Source of the DNA: Eutrophocola sp963925675
GTDB taxonomy: Bacteria; Pseudomonadota; Gammaproteobacteria; Pseudomonadales; Pseudohongiellaceae
DNA length: 17,807 bases
Assembly (NCBI GenBank): GCA_963925675.1
Contig: CAWUSW010000029.1
Span: forward strand, 1 to 17,807
Direction: 5' to 3'
Position numbers and translations under genes: made by a program. The notes under the pieces are model-generated. The model had not been told where the DNA came from. It was given only the letters and a program-made list of their open reading frames with translations, and searched no databases. Positions 7,424 through 15,346 of this stretch are shown here, piece after piece; the stretch's first letter is position 1, and every line of letters begins with the position of its first letter.

Positions 7424-8134
7424 ATGAAAATCACACCAATTGCTTTTATCAAATCACCCTATAAACAAAAATTTGCCATTCCCCGACAACCGGGATTGGT
7501 GAAAGCGGCTGTTGGTGAAATTGTGTTTGAGGAGGCCTATGCTGATCCTAATTGCTTGCGTGCATTGGAGGACTTTTCTCATTTATGGCTGCTTTTTCAT
7601 TTTCATGAAACCGCTGACAAGGGCTGGTCGCCAATGGTGCAACCCCCACGTCTGGGGGGCAAAGAAAAAGTGGGCGTGTTCGCCAGTCGCTCCACTTTTC
7701 GCCCCAATAGTATCGGGATGTCGGTAGTCGAGAATCTTGGCTGGGAGCAGCAGGGCAAGGGCTTAATATTGCGCGTTGGCAGTATTGATTTGCTGAATAA
7801 TACACCGATCATCGATATCAAACCTTATATCCCCTATGCAGACAGTATTCCGGGTGCCAATGGCGGTTATGCCGAACAAGCACCAGAGGGTAAATATGCG
7901 GTGGCAATGAGTGAGGCCGCCGTGCAACAGGTTGCAGATCTTGAAAAAGTGTACCCTGACCTGGGTGAATTAATTGAATCTGTATTGGCGCAGGATCCCA
8001 GGCCGGCATGGCGGCATAAGTCTCCGGATGAGAAACAATACGGTATGAGTCTCTATGATTTGAATATAAAGTGGCGAGTCGATGAGGGTGTCATCAGGGT
8101 GATCAGTATTGCTCAAGACTCCAGAGAGAGTTAA
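7424..8134 (+). CDS. trmO: tRNA (adenine(37)-N6)-methyltransferase TrmO (formerly TsaA/YaeB)
   Basis: This 236-residue protein matches E. coli TrmO (about 235 residues) from end to end. TrmO uses SAM to methylate N6 of the t6A37 modification, giving m6t6A in threonine tRNAs. Visible hallmarks are IKSPYKQKFAIPRQPGLVK near the N-terminus (residues 9-27), FSHLWLLFHFH (51-61), PPRLGGKEKVGVFASRSTFRPN (74-95, given here only as PPRLGG and RSTFRPN), DIKPYIPYAD (131-140) and the C-terminal LAQDPRPA (188-195). The frame extends 12 codons upstream into the repeat, but ATG 7424 matches the family N-terminus. No clear ribosome-binding site is seen, so expression may be low or leaderless. The stop overlaps the stop of the convergent CHAD gene. 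Confidence 0.95.
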   Translation: MKITPIAFIKSPYKQKFAIPRQPGLVKAAVGEIVFEEAYADPNCLRALEDFSHLWLLFHFHETADKGWSPMVQPPRLGGKEKVGVFASRSTFRPNSIGMSVVENLGWEQQGKGLILRVGSIDLLNNTPIIDIKPYIPYADSIPGANGGYAEQAPEGKYAVAMSEAAVQQVADLEKVYPDLGELIESVLAQDPRPAWRHKSPDEKQYGMSLYDLNIKWRVDEGVIRVISIAQDSRES

Positions 8135-8922
8135 TCAAGCAGCGTAGTCAATTCTGTGAATAATTGTTGAGTTTGAGCAAGCAGTAAATATTTATGCTGG
8201 TCCAGTAAATCAAGTAATTGTGTAAAAGCCTGCAGGGTTTGTGCTCTGGTATTAAGGCATTGATGTCGCCTTATAAAATTATCCAGAATGTTAAAATCAT
8301 TAATCTTGCCAAGACGCTCTCCAAGCAGATCGAGTTTGTAGATAATGCTTAAATCTCTCGGATCTGGATTTTTTTTGAGCTTGTATTGGTAGGTCAGTTT
8401 TTTTACCTGTTTGCGCCAGTTATGCAGATCATCCCAATTAGCTGCCGTGTTATACAGTAAGTCCTGTCCTGACTCGCACAGGTTTGCCAGACAAACCTCA
8501 AGCAGCTGATTGATTTCATCTCCCTCAGGTTCATCAGCAAGAAGTTTGTCAGTGCTTCGATCAATGTCCCTTGCCATTTTTTGAATCCGTTGAACATCCA
8601 TCCGGGGAAGGCGCTCACTGTTCAGCACATGCTGAAGTTCTGCCATTAATGTTGAGAGCTCCGCATCTGTAGATTGGTCTAATAAATCCTGCAATAGAGC
8701 GACCATGACATCGGCGTCCCGTTGGCCTGACAGCATCCTGGCCAAGGTCTTCACAGATTGTCTAAGGTGTTCAGTTTCTTTTTGATGACCTTGCAACTGT
8801 CGAATGAGGTGCAGGTGTGCTCTGAGTTGCTTTGTACCCTTGCGGAGTTGATGAACGCTTTCATTATCAAGGGTTTTGCTTGCTGACGTCAGCGTACCCG
8901 AAAGAGATTTGTCTATAGTCAT
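8131..8922 (-). CDS. CHAD domain protein
   Basis: A 263-residue, all-helical protein with a CHAD (conserved histidine alpha-helical) domain. The first helical bundle has VHQLRKGTKQLRAHLHLIR (residues 23-41, His24) and LSGQRDADVMVALL (64-77). The second repeats the pattern with LHNWRKQVKKLTYQYKL (166-182, His167) and LLGERLGKINDFNIL (199-213). CHAD domains have been linked to inorganic polyphosphate binding and often follow a CYTH domain; here there is none, so this is a stand-alone CHAD protein. There is no signal peptide or membrane segment. The start ATG lies 7 bases after the MAPEG stop and has little ribosome-binding site of its own, so it is probably translationally coupled. It is the last gene of the four-gene operon. 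Confidence 0.9.
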   Translation of the reverse strand: MTIDKSLSGTLTSASKTLDNESVHQLRKGTKQLRAHLHLIRQLQGHQKETEHLRQSVKTLARMLSGQRDADVMVALLQDLLDQSTDAELSTLMAELQHVLNSERLPRMDVQRIQKMARDIDRSTDKLLADEPEGDEINQLLEVCLANLCESGQDLLYNTAANWDDLHNWRKQVKKLTYQYKLKKNPDPRDLSIIYKLDLLGERLGKINDFNILDNFIRRHQCLNTRAQTLQAFTQLLDLLDQHKYLLLAQTQQLFTELTTLLD

Positions 8923-8929
8923 ATCAGTT

Positions 8930-9340
8930 TTACATGGTCAGATAAACTTGTTCTATCCAGAGGATAAAAACCAGTATGAGTCCTATCCAGTAAGCATTCA
9001 TGCGATGCAGAATGTTGTTATAGCCTAGATGAATCCAGGTGTGAAAAATCCTGCTCAACACAAACCCCCAGGCAATGATTAATGAAAAAGTTGTCACCTG
9101 ATCAAGAGCCAGACTTAGAGTGCCAGCGATATAAAACAGCACGGGAATTTCAAACATATTATTGAACGATCGCGTTGTCACTGTGACTCGTTCCGGTATA
9201 TTTTGTGTTACCTGGGCTTGCATCAATCGATAGTAGCCAATATTTATCTCCTTCATTTTTACACTGGCTATGCGGGCGCGCATGGCCGCAAATCCAATAA
9301 TAAATGTCAGTAATACCATGGTAAACATTGGATATATCAT
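8930..9340 (-). CDS. MAPEG family membrane protein
   Basis: This 136-residue integral membrane protein of the MAPEG (eicosanoid and glutathione metabolism) family has four helices at about residues 3-20, 64-80, 83-99 and 115-132. The family signature is clear: RSFNNMFEIPVLFY (57-70) and RIFHTWIHLGYNNILHRM (97-114), the region that binds glutathione in well-studied members. Bacterial MAPEG proteins are mostly uncharacterised, so enzymatic activity here is unproven. Its ATG overlaps the TGA of the upstream DUF2332 gene (ATGA at 9337-9340), and a GAAGGAG lies 13 bases upstream, indicating translational coupling. Confidence 0.93.
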   Translation of the reverse strand: MIYPMFTMVLLTFIIGFAAMRARIASVKMKEINIGYYRLMQAQVTQNIPERVTVTTRSFNNMFEIPVLFYIAGTLSLALDQVTTFSLIIAWGFVLSRIFHTWIHLGYNNILHRMNAYWIGLILVFILWIEQVYLTM

Positions 9341-10434
9341 TGCTTTGGTTTGTCTCCTTCTCCTTCCAGTCCGGCCCAGTCAATCCAGCGTCCATGGTAA
9401 TCGGCTCTGCCCAGAGTATGTTCGCTGCCATCCGGCCACAGGGTCAGTGTGAGAGCAGCACCGGGATCCTCATCATCGGCTTCAAAACGTAGCCAGGCCA
9501 GTGGAGCATGATGAGTTGCTTTCGCACCAGCAGCCTCAATTACGCGTCGGTTACGCTGCTTTTCATCGTCGCTCTGATAGTTCCAGGCAATGGTGTGGTA
9601 AATGACATGAACTGTACCCGTGGTGTCCTGTGCCAGGCGTGCCGGCAGCCATTGGGAGATATCTGCACAGTCCACCTTATATTTTTTTTCGGTCAATATA
9701 TCAAGAGCATGATCAGTGCGTGTAAAGCGGTCATGCTGATCCGCCCATATGTAAGAAAGCAATTTTAATTTTTCATCCGGATCCAGGAAATTTATCGGGC
9801 TCAGATCACAGGCAGCTCTGCTGCTGACAGAAATTGGAAGTGCATCAGGCGGAGGCTTGCCCAGCCATTGCGGCGCCAGGGTGATATTGCTGTGCTGCTT
9901 ACCCCAGGTAATATCCCCCAAGCGATAAGCAAACTCGTCCCAACAAAGATTTATGCCGGCACTGGCACCCAGTTCTGAGAGGGTAAAAGGCAGCCCGGTT
10001 TTTTTTGCAATAACAAGAAAGCCTGGCAGTAGAATACCGGAGCGTCTTACTTCATTGGTTTGCGGTGCATTGCCCAGATAGGGCACAAAGAAATCTTCAT
10101 GAACCTGTATCGCATGCATTATGGCGTCCCAGAGTTCCTCGTCACTGACATCATCATGATGGGGAGGATAGACCTTTGCCAGCATGTCACATTGTTGAGT
10201 TAATACCAGTGCGTGCAGAGCGCCTGCCACGCGCAAAGGCAGTGCAACTCCCCAGAAATTATCGGGATGCGGCAGAGCAAGCAAGCGCTCGGTAAAGGTC
10301 GAATCCTGTTTCAGATGGCGGGAAAAAAGCATGCACAGCCTGACCATGAAAGGTGAGTCCAGATCATGGCAATGCCTGGCCTGGGTCAGAAAATACCCGC
10401 GCAGTGTTTCTATGGTAGAAGTACTGTCAGTCAA
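9337..10434 (-). CDS. DUF2332 family protein
   Basis: This 365-residue protein shows the DUF2332 pattern: FTLSELGASAGINLCWDEF (150-168), a glycine-rich segment that looks like the SAM-binding loop of a Rossmann-type methyltransferase fold, then LSPINFLDPDEKLKLLSYIW (211-230), VIYHTIAWNY (277-286) and a C-terminal WLRFEADD...LTLWPDG segment. The function of the family is not established; a methyltransferase-like fold is inference from the glycine-rich loop. The start is TTG: AAAGG lies 7 bases upstream and the upstream gene stops only 2 bases before it, while the next in-frame Met is at residue 30. It is cytoplasmic and the second gene of the operon. Confidence 0.88.
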   Translation of the reverse strand: MTDSTSTIETLRGYFLTQARHCHDLDSPFMVRLCMLFSRHLKQDSTFTERLLALPHPDNFWGVALPLRVAGALHALVLTQQCDMLAKVYPPHHDDVSDEELWDAIMHAIQVHEDFFVPYLGNAPQTNEVRRSGILLPGFLVIAKKTGLPFTLSELGASAGINLCWDEFAYRLGDITWGKQHSNITLAPQWLGKPPPDALPISVSSRAACDLSPINFLDPDEKLKLLSYIWADQHDRFTRTDHALDILTEKKYKVDCADISQWLPARLAQDTTGTVHVIYHTIAWNYQSDDEKQRNRRVIEAAGAKATHHAPLAWLRFEADDEDPGAALTLTLWPDGSEHTLGRADYHGRWIDWAGLEGEGDKPKQ

Positions 10435-10436
10435 TA

Positions 10437-10871
10437 TCAGGCCTTTATTCTATAAATCGCATTGCTGAATGAAAATACGATTAAGGCAAACAGGAAGACA
10501 AAACCGCCCCAGTGGTACTCACTGATATTGAGAAAAAGATTAGACGCAAAATCCACCATGGCAGTGCTTAGCTGATTACCCAGTTGTTTCAAGACGGTAT
10601 CATTGGAAGATTCGAAATAACTTCTGAGGCTTGGATATAGCAGTACTACCCATACTGCGACAGGAGAGAATATGGCGAATTTTTCCCTACCTCCCAGGAT
10701 CAGGGCGGGTCCGGTCAATGCAAAGCCAATGACGAGCCAGGCCTCTATCTCTGCAATACGGTAATAGCTGGCTTCTCCATAGACAGGGAAGCTGGCCAGG
10801 GGTAGAAAAACGCCTGCCGAGACTAAAATAGCTGAAAAATATATCAGCAGTTGGAGTTTGTTTTTGCCCAA
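10437..10871 (-). CDS. Small hypothetical membrane protein, four predicted helices
   Basis: A 144-residue protein that I do not recognise. Hydrophobic segments lie at about residues 8-28, 44-60, 66-82 and 121-139, with a polar stretch (SYFESSNDTVLKQLGNQ) between helices three and four and a basic C-terminus (YRIKA). The start is TTG at 10871: AGGG lies 8 bases upstream and no other Met occurs in the first 100 residues. It is the first gene of the tight operon with DUF2332, MAPEG and CHAD genes, separated from DUF2332 by 2 bases. Both genes using TTG starts suggests low-level expression. Confidence 0.75.
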   Translation of the reverse strand: MGKNKLQLLIYFSAILVSAGVFLPLASFPVYGEASYYRIAEIEAWLVIGFALTGPALILGGREKFAIFSPVAVWVVLLYPSLRSYFESSNDTVLKQLGNQLSTAMVDFASNLFLNISEYHWGGFVFLFALIVFSFSNAIYRIKA

Positions 10872-10913
10872 TTGGAAAGCCCTATTACGTATATAACAAC
10901 TCTACGACATTAT

Positions 10914-10928
10914 GCTTACTGCGTAAGC
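10914..10928. repeat. Small inverted repeat ahead of the membrane-protein operon
   Basis: GCTTAC (10914-10919) and GTAAGC (10923-10928) form a six-base dyad around TGC, 43 bases upstream of the TTG start at 10871. The placement suits an operator or a leader hairpin, but there is no further support and I could not fix a promoter here. Confidence 0.3.
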
Positions 10929-11020
10929 TGAAATGAAGCTTTATGGTGAGTTTTTATCAATGCTTTCAGAATTACGTCTTGCAATCTCGTGGGCTGTACT
11001 GGTGAGCCAGCGAATAGTCT

Positions 11021-11683
11021 TTATAAAAGAGGCTGCTGGTTGTGCAATGCTTTGTTGGTGATGCTGGCAGAAAGCGCCTCTGCCCGACCTGCCAAATTGT
11101 TACACATGTCACGCACATAATCCTGGCGACTGGCGAAAAGACGGCCTGCATTATTGATGACCTGTTTATGACTTTCTGTAGCCTGGGCGAGAAGGGCACT
11201 GACACTGGCCTTGATCAGCATGCATGAAAAGCTATCAAATAAAATCGATGCAGTATGTTGTTCGCAACTGGGCTTAAACCCCAGCAGTATCTTGTGGTCC
11301 ATTAAGCCCAGATCAACTACTTCGTGAATGCTGGAATCAACTTCCATATGGTCAAGGTCGAGGGATTTGCCTGTGATGGTGAAAAAGTAAGGTGTGCCAT
11401 CAGCTATAGACACACTATTCATTTCCTGGCGGAGGTTAATCTCCAGAGCGGCCCATATAGTTTCTGTTTGATCAGATGATTTATGCTGGCTGCTTACAGA
11501 AATGCGAAATTGATTCATGCCTTCAAGGGAAACACTGCTGAGGTCCGTTTCCAGTCGCACAGTATAATGGCACTCAGCGGTTTTATGGTTGATTTTGCAT
11601 AACTCAATCCAGGCGTTTCGATCAAACACCACTGAGTCTAGTGGAACATGTTTATTTTCAGTCACTTGCCTTATAGCATCCAT
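11021..11683 (-). CDS. Uncharacterised protein, paralogue of the neighbouring 215-residue protein
   Basis: A 220-residue soluble protein I do not recognise. ATG 11683 is preferred (AGGA 11 bases upstream); the frame opens at a TTG at 11707 with no ribosome-binding site. The N-terminal half is strand-rich (YTVRLETDLSSVSLEGMNQF, EINLRQEMNSVSI, SLDLDHMEVD) and the C-terminal half helical (ALLAQATESHKQVINNAGRL, then FASRQDYVRDMC). The same order of segments occurs in the protein encoded at 11914-12561, so the two are diverged tandem duplicates. No signal peptide, membrane helix, metal motif or nucleotide-binding motif is visible. The two genes point the same way but are 230 bases apart, so each may have its own promoter. 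The N-terminal 30 residues are unique to this copy. Confidence 0.75.
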   Translation of the reverse strand: MDAIRQVTENKHVPLDSVVFDRNAWIELCKINHKTAECHYTVRLETDLSSVSLEGMNQFRISVSSQHKSSDQTETIWAALEINLRQEMNSVSIADGTPYFFTITGKSLDLDHMEVDSSIHEVVDLGLMDHKILLGFKPSCEQHTASILFDSFSCMLIKASVSALLAQATESHKQVINNAGRLFASRQDYVRDMCNNLAGRAEALSASITNKALHNQQPLL

Positions 11684-11876
11684 TTTATTAGCAATCCTGA
11701 TAAGCAATATTGTATACGGTAACTCTTTCTCAAGGACTATAGACTAGGTGATTTTCCCAAGTAAAACAGTGATGTGCTTCTAATATCTCAGGGGGAAAAA
11801 GTCGATAAAAACGTGGCTGGTGAAAAAAAGGGGGCAGAGAGAAACGGGGGAATAAGCAATAGTCAGACTAAAATAA

Positions 11877-11911
11877 GGGTTCACAGGTAAAACAGGGGTT
11901 CACAGATAAAA
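11877..11911. repeat. 19-base tandem direct repeat
   Basis: GGGTTCACAGGTAAAA (11877-11892) recurs as GGGTTCACAGATAAAA (11896-11911) with one mismatch and a 19-base period, ending two bases before the stop codon of the 215-residue gene. Upstream of it, about 11824-11851 is a purine-rich tract with two GGGGG runs. The whole stretch is non-coding on both strands. Confidence 0.75.
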
Positions 11912-11913
11912 GA

Positions 11914-12561
11914 TCAGTTTGAATTGACGTAATGCTGCACACCTCTATTGATCGCTACCACTGTTAATTCTTCAAGTTCATCACGCAGGGCATCGAACAT
12001 GGCATCACTGTAGTCATTTTTCTGAGTAAAAAGATGTCGCTTTTCATTGATAACCCTCTTATGACATTCCATCGAGCCGGCGATAATTGTGCTGATGCTG
12101 CTCATCAGCAGGTTCATTGCCATACGGTCATGCAATAACGCCGTGGGGATTTGGCGACGGTTTTTAATCATTTTCTCCTGACCTTCCCCCTTCAGCCAGA
12201 CCAGGCCACTGTTTACAGCCTCAGCAATATTTTCATCAAGTTCCATGTTGGATAAATCCAGAGTATCAGTGCCGACGGAAAAAACTTCAGTAGGACCACC
12301 CTCAATGCTGATGTTGTTGTTTTTTTCACTCAAGTGGATATCCAGCACACTACTGATACTTTCAGTTTCTTCAGTATCCTTATCAAAACAGGAAATTGTC
12401 ACGGCGTAATTATTCAAACCTTCAAAAGTAATCTGCACTAAATTAACCTTGAATTCGAGCGTGTATATCTTGTTTTCAAATTCCTGGGAAGTATTCCCCA
12501 GTGAGGGCAGGTCTGACTTTCTTCTGGAAGGTCTTGTTGTTTGTTGCTTGTCTTTATTCAT
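11914..12561 (-). CDS. Uncharacterised protein, paralogue of the 220-residue protein downstream
   Basis: A 215-residue soluble protein of no family I recognise. The N-terminus is polar and basic (QQTTRPSRRKSD). The strand-rich middle has YTLEFKVNLVQITFEGLNNY (33-52), LDIHLSEKNNNISIEGG and TLDLSNMELDENIAEAVNSGL, each aligning with a counterpart in the neighbouring protein. The helical end has MECHKRVINEKRHLFTQKND (164-183), matching ESHKQVINNAGRLFASRQD there. The shared pattern E/S-C/S-H-K-x-V-I-N-x-x-x-x-L-F is the best signature for the family. The RxxRR near the N-terminus recalls PilZ, but the second PilZ motif is absent, so I do not call it that. ATG 12561 has only a weak ribosome-binding site. 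Confidence 0.75.
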   Translation of the reverse strand: MNKDKQQTTRPSRRKSDLPSLGNTSQEFENKIYTLEFKVNLVQITFEGLNNYAVTISCFDKDTEETESISSVLDIHLSEKNNNISIEGGPTEVFSVGTDTLDLSNMELDENIAEAVNSGLVWLKGEGQEKMIKNRRQIPTALLHDRMAMNLLMSSISTIIAGSMECHKRVINEKRHLFTQKNDYSDAMFDALRDELEELTVVAINRGVQHYVNSN

Positions 12562-12698
12562 GTGTTTTTATAATGGCTATCAGCTCTCCATAATTGCCAA
12601 TCCTATCATTTCCAAGTACTGCTTTCTGCTATTCGATGCCTGTTTCAAATTAAACGACTTTCAAGAGAATAGAAAGGGCAAGTTGAGACCTGATTCAA

Positions 12699-13637
12699 TC
12701 AAGGCACAAGCACACTTGTAACCGGAATAGTTTGTGCCTCTCGGGTTTCAGCGACTTTGAAATTAAAAACATAATTTGTTTCCAGCCCCATTCGCAAATC
12801 AGTTATAAAAACATCACCACTACGAAAGCTTACCTTGTAAAATCCGTGTGTGAACCAAAGCAGACGCTGTACTGGCCAATGATCGGATATTTCCGATAAC
12901 AGGTGGTCGTCACTGTCATAGTGATTAAATTCTATCGCTTCATCCTGGCCAAAAACAGAAGTGAAAGCGTCAAAATAGCCTTCTGTATCGCGACCAATAA
13001 TGCGCCAAACCACTGTATTAAAAGGGGCAGGTGTTGTCATCAGTCGATCATAGGGAATGCCCTGTGTGGCAAGAGCCAGCTCTGCTTTTTGATCTACAAT
13101 CACCTTGGCTACCACTGTCCAGCCAAGGTAGAGAGAACTTAAAACCAGGCCTGCAGTATTTAATTGATGTCCAATTCGCTTATTGCGACGCAACATCATT
13201 GCACCTAAAAAGCCAATCAATAACCAAAGTGTGTAGGCAGGATCTACGATAAAAATCGTGGACAGGCTTACCGGATATTCAGTTAGAGGCCAGAATAGTT
13301 GTGTGCCGTATACAGTGAAGGCATCCAGTAAGGGATGTGTAAAAAGTGCCAGGAAAACCAGCAAGAAAAGTTGCTTATGGAAATTCCGCAGTAGTGGATG
13401 CATTTTTATTATCATCCAGGTGATAAGTGGTGACATTGCGGTCAGCACTATCAGGGAATGAGTGGCGGAACGGTGGTAGGTCATCGATGCGACAGCATCA
13501 TCCCAGGGAATGAAGGAATCAAGATCAGGCAAGGTAGCGATAATGCCACCTATAATTGGCGCACGATTGCCAATCTTGCGCCCAAGTACGGCCTCACCTA
13601 TGGAGGCGCCAAGGGCAAATTGTGTAATGGAATCCAT
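12699..13637 (-). CDS. YdjM/DUF457 family membrane-bound metal-dependent hydrolase-like protein
   Basis: A 312-residue inner-membrane protein of the DUF457/YdjM family. Family landmarks are the N-terminal TQFALGASIGEAVLGRK, the acidic LPDLD (36-40), YHRSATHSL (54-62, with His55 and His60) and THPLLDAFTVYGT (100-112), together a likely metal site near the membrane face. Membrane helices lie at about 63-77, 89-105, 133-149 and 162-180. The C-terminal 130 residues are soluble and carry a beta-rich domain. E. coli YdjM is LexA-regulated, but I see no SOS box here. Substrate unknown. It is monocistronic on the minus strand. Confidence 0.87.
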   Translation of the reverse strand: MDSITQFALGASIGEAVLGRKIGNRAPIIGGIIATLPDLDSFIPWDDAVASMTYHRSATHSLIVLTAMSPLITWMIIKMHPLLRNFHKQLFLLVFLALFTHPLLDAFTVYGTQLFWPLTEYPVSLSTIFIVDPAYTLWLLIGFLGAMMLRRNKRIGHQLNTAGLVLSSLYLGWTVVAKVIVDQKAELALATQGIPYDRLMTTPAPFNTVVWRIIGRDTEGYFDAFTSVFGQDEAIEFNHYDSDDHLLSEISDHWPVQRLLWFTHGFYKVSFRSGDVFITDLRMGLETNYVFNFKVAETREAQTIPVTSVLVP

Positions 13638-13698
13638 AGCTGATTGTTCAGTGTTGTTCAGTTATTGGGTAGTCTGTTGATATATTCCTCCAAGCCGT

Positions 13699-13719
13699 CA
13701 TCCCTGGAATGAAGGGATG
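13699..13719. repeat. Hairpin between tannase and YdjM-like genes
   Basis: CATCCCT (13699-13705) pairs perfectly with AGGGATG (13713-13719) around a 7-base loop. With the preceding CCGT it resembles the widespread proteobacterial GTCATYCC...GGRATG intergenic palindrome. No U-tract follows on either strand, so it is not a classical terminator. Confidence 0.5.
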
Positions 13720-13829
13720 CTTTGACTGACCCGCTTAAATACAAAGTAGTTTTGACTAGCAATTGTCGAATAAAGGCTTGAAGCCAGAAAATTCAAACGC
13801 AATAACGATGTTCGACAGATTAAAAATCC

Positions 13830-15317
13830 CTATTGAACCTGGCAACTATAATTTGCCGCATCATCAGGATTGCCTTCACCATCCCAGCTTGCTACTTCTG
13901 GATAGGGACACAAAGGTCGGGTCATATCCACACGCCCTTCACGAATTCGTGATGCGGTGATGCGCGCCGGAGTATTTCCATTTTCCACCCAGGCTTCCAT
14001 GGCGCCAAGGAAATTGGCCTGGTCTGGTCCAATACCGCCGCGGCAGTGACCCATACCGGGCATCATGAACAAGCGCATCCAGTCATCGTCTTCACCGTCT
14101 ACGGTGGCCAGCACCTGATTGTAGTAATTAATGGTATTAATGGGAGAAGGGCCGGGATCATTCCAGCCGTGATAGAACAAGATTTTGCCGCCACGTGCCT
14201 TGAATTCACTTAAGTCAGTATCCAGCGCCTCAATAAAGCCCGCTTTGCTGCGCACCAGGGCAAGGTCGCGTTCCAGTTCAAATTCACGCCAGTCCCAGTC
14301 TGCATCTTCATAAGCGACATATTGTGTTGCTTCGGTTTGTAACGCCGAGGGCGCTGCATTGGCTTGTGGAATGCGCCAGCCGAGTTCGAAGCCCTTGGCA
14401 TGGCCGGGATATAAGAGTTCACCATTTGCGGAATAAGCACCGTTAAAAACAGCATCAACGGCAGTGAGTTCAGCATTGGTAAGACAGGCGCTGGTTTGAG
14501 AACCTTCACAACGCAAGGATTCAGGTGCAAAAGAACATGACAGGGGATTGTTAAGGAAGCCATCTTCAACACCATCATTGGCTTCACAGCTTGCCAACAT
14601 TGAATCGTGCAGCATTTGAACTTTTTCAGGAGACAAGGCCAGAGGACGATTTTCGATCAGCGTTTTCATGTTATGAAATTGCACTGCATTTAAGGCCAAT
14701 TGATTGTAAACCGGCGCTCCAGCAATAATGGCGTCAAAATCTTCCGGGAAACGTTGGGCAGATATCATGCCCTGACGACCACCGGTGGAACAGCCCTGGT
14801 AGTAGGAAAACCTTGGCGGGCGTGCATAAAAACTTTCGATCAAGGTTTTTGAATGGGCTGTCATTTCATGCATCGCACGCCAGGCAAAATCAACGACTTT
14901 TTCGGGATGGCCCACGGCAAAAGCGGCGCTACCACCAATATGGCCAGTATCGTTAGACGCCACTGCGTAGCCAGACTGCAGGCCAATCGCCATGGCAGAA
15001 AAACTGATGGATCCCGCCCAGCCGCCATTACCCAGGGCAAGAAATTTACCGTTCCAGTTTTCTGGCAGCCATAATTCCATTTCGATATGGGAATCATCAG
15101 AGGGGCTAAGCACCGCCGCTACCCGGCAATGGGCAGGCAGAGACAGATCAGCACCGCGGTTCTGGCTTAAATTGCCGGCTTCCCGATTTTCTGTTTCGCT
15201 AATGACAACGGTGTCGATAGATAAACGCCCCAGGTCAGCGCAAGTGGCAGCCAGCGTTGAAGTGGCCGTAAACAGCGCAGCAAGACAAACAATTGATTTA
15301 TAAAATTTGGCTAACAT
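13830..15317 (-). CDS. Secreted tannase/feruloyl esterase family protein
   Basis: A 495-residue exported serine esterase of the tannase/feruloyl-esterase family, which cleaves aromatic (galloyl or feruloyl/coumaroyl) esters from plant polymers. The ATG at 15317 has AGGGTG upstream and starts a signal peptide (LAALFTATSTLA, cleavage near residue 23). The frame continues upstream to 15575 but overlaps the preceding gene and lacks a signal, so that extension is rejected. The nucleophile is Ser177 in GCSTGGRQG (175-183), the acid is Asp387 in GWNDPGPSP, and the base is His424 in GMGHCRGG. Cys176 and Cys425 flank the triad in the CS-D-HC arrangement typical of the family. A calcium-type loop (NDGVEDGFL) and further cysteine pairs are present. 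It lies 52 bases downstream of the beta-helix gene, so is probably co-transcribed. Confidence 0.94.
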   Translation of the reverse strand: MLAKFYKSIVCLAALFTATSTLAATCADLGRLSIDTVVISETENREAGNLSQNRGADLSLPAHCRVAAVLSPSDDSHIEMELWLPENWNGKFLALGNGGWAGSISFSAMAIGLQSGYAVASNDTGHIGGSAAFAVGHPEKVVDFAWRAMHEMTAHSKTLIESFYARPPRFSYYQGCSTGGRQGMISAQRFPEDFDAIIAGAPVYNQLALNAVQFHNMKTLIENRPLALSPEKVQMLHDSMLASCEANDGVEDGFLNNPLSCSFAPESLRCEGSQTSACLTNAELTAVDAVFNGAYSANGELLYPGHAKGFELGWRIPQANAAPSALQTEATQYVAYEDADWDWREFELERDLALVRSKAGFIEALDTDLSEFKARGGKILFYHGWNDPGPSPINTINYYNQVLATVDGEDDDWMRLFMMPGMGHCRGGIGPDQANFLGAMEAWVENGNTPARITASRIREGRVDMTRPLCPYPEVASWDGEGNPDDAANYSCQVQ

Positions 15318-15346
15318 AAGTTTTTCACCCTGCAATTTGGTCTGAA

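Noticed and set aside
11914..12561. PilZ domain in the 215-residue orphan
   Set aside because: An RxxRR stretch is present near the N-terminus, but the (D/N)xSxxG motif is absent and the paralogue lacks both.
13763..13960. 65-codon plus-strand frame overlapping the tannase C-terminus
   Set aside because: Half of it is antisense to conserved tannase sequence and no ribosome-binding site or family match is visible.
14210..14587. Minus-strand frame of 125 codons inside the tannase gene
   Set aside because: It is a shadow of the well-supported tannase frame and contains no domain or start signal.
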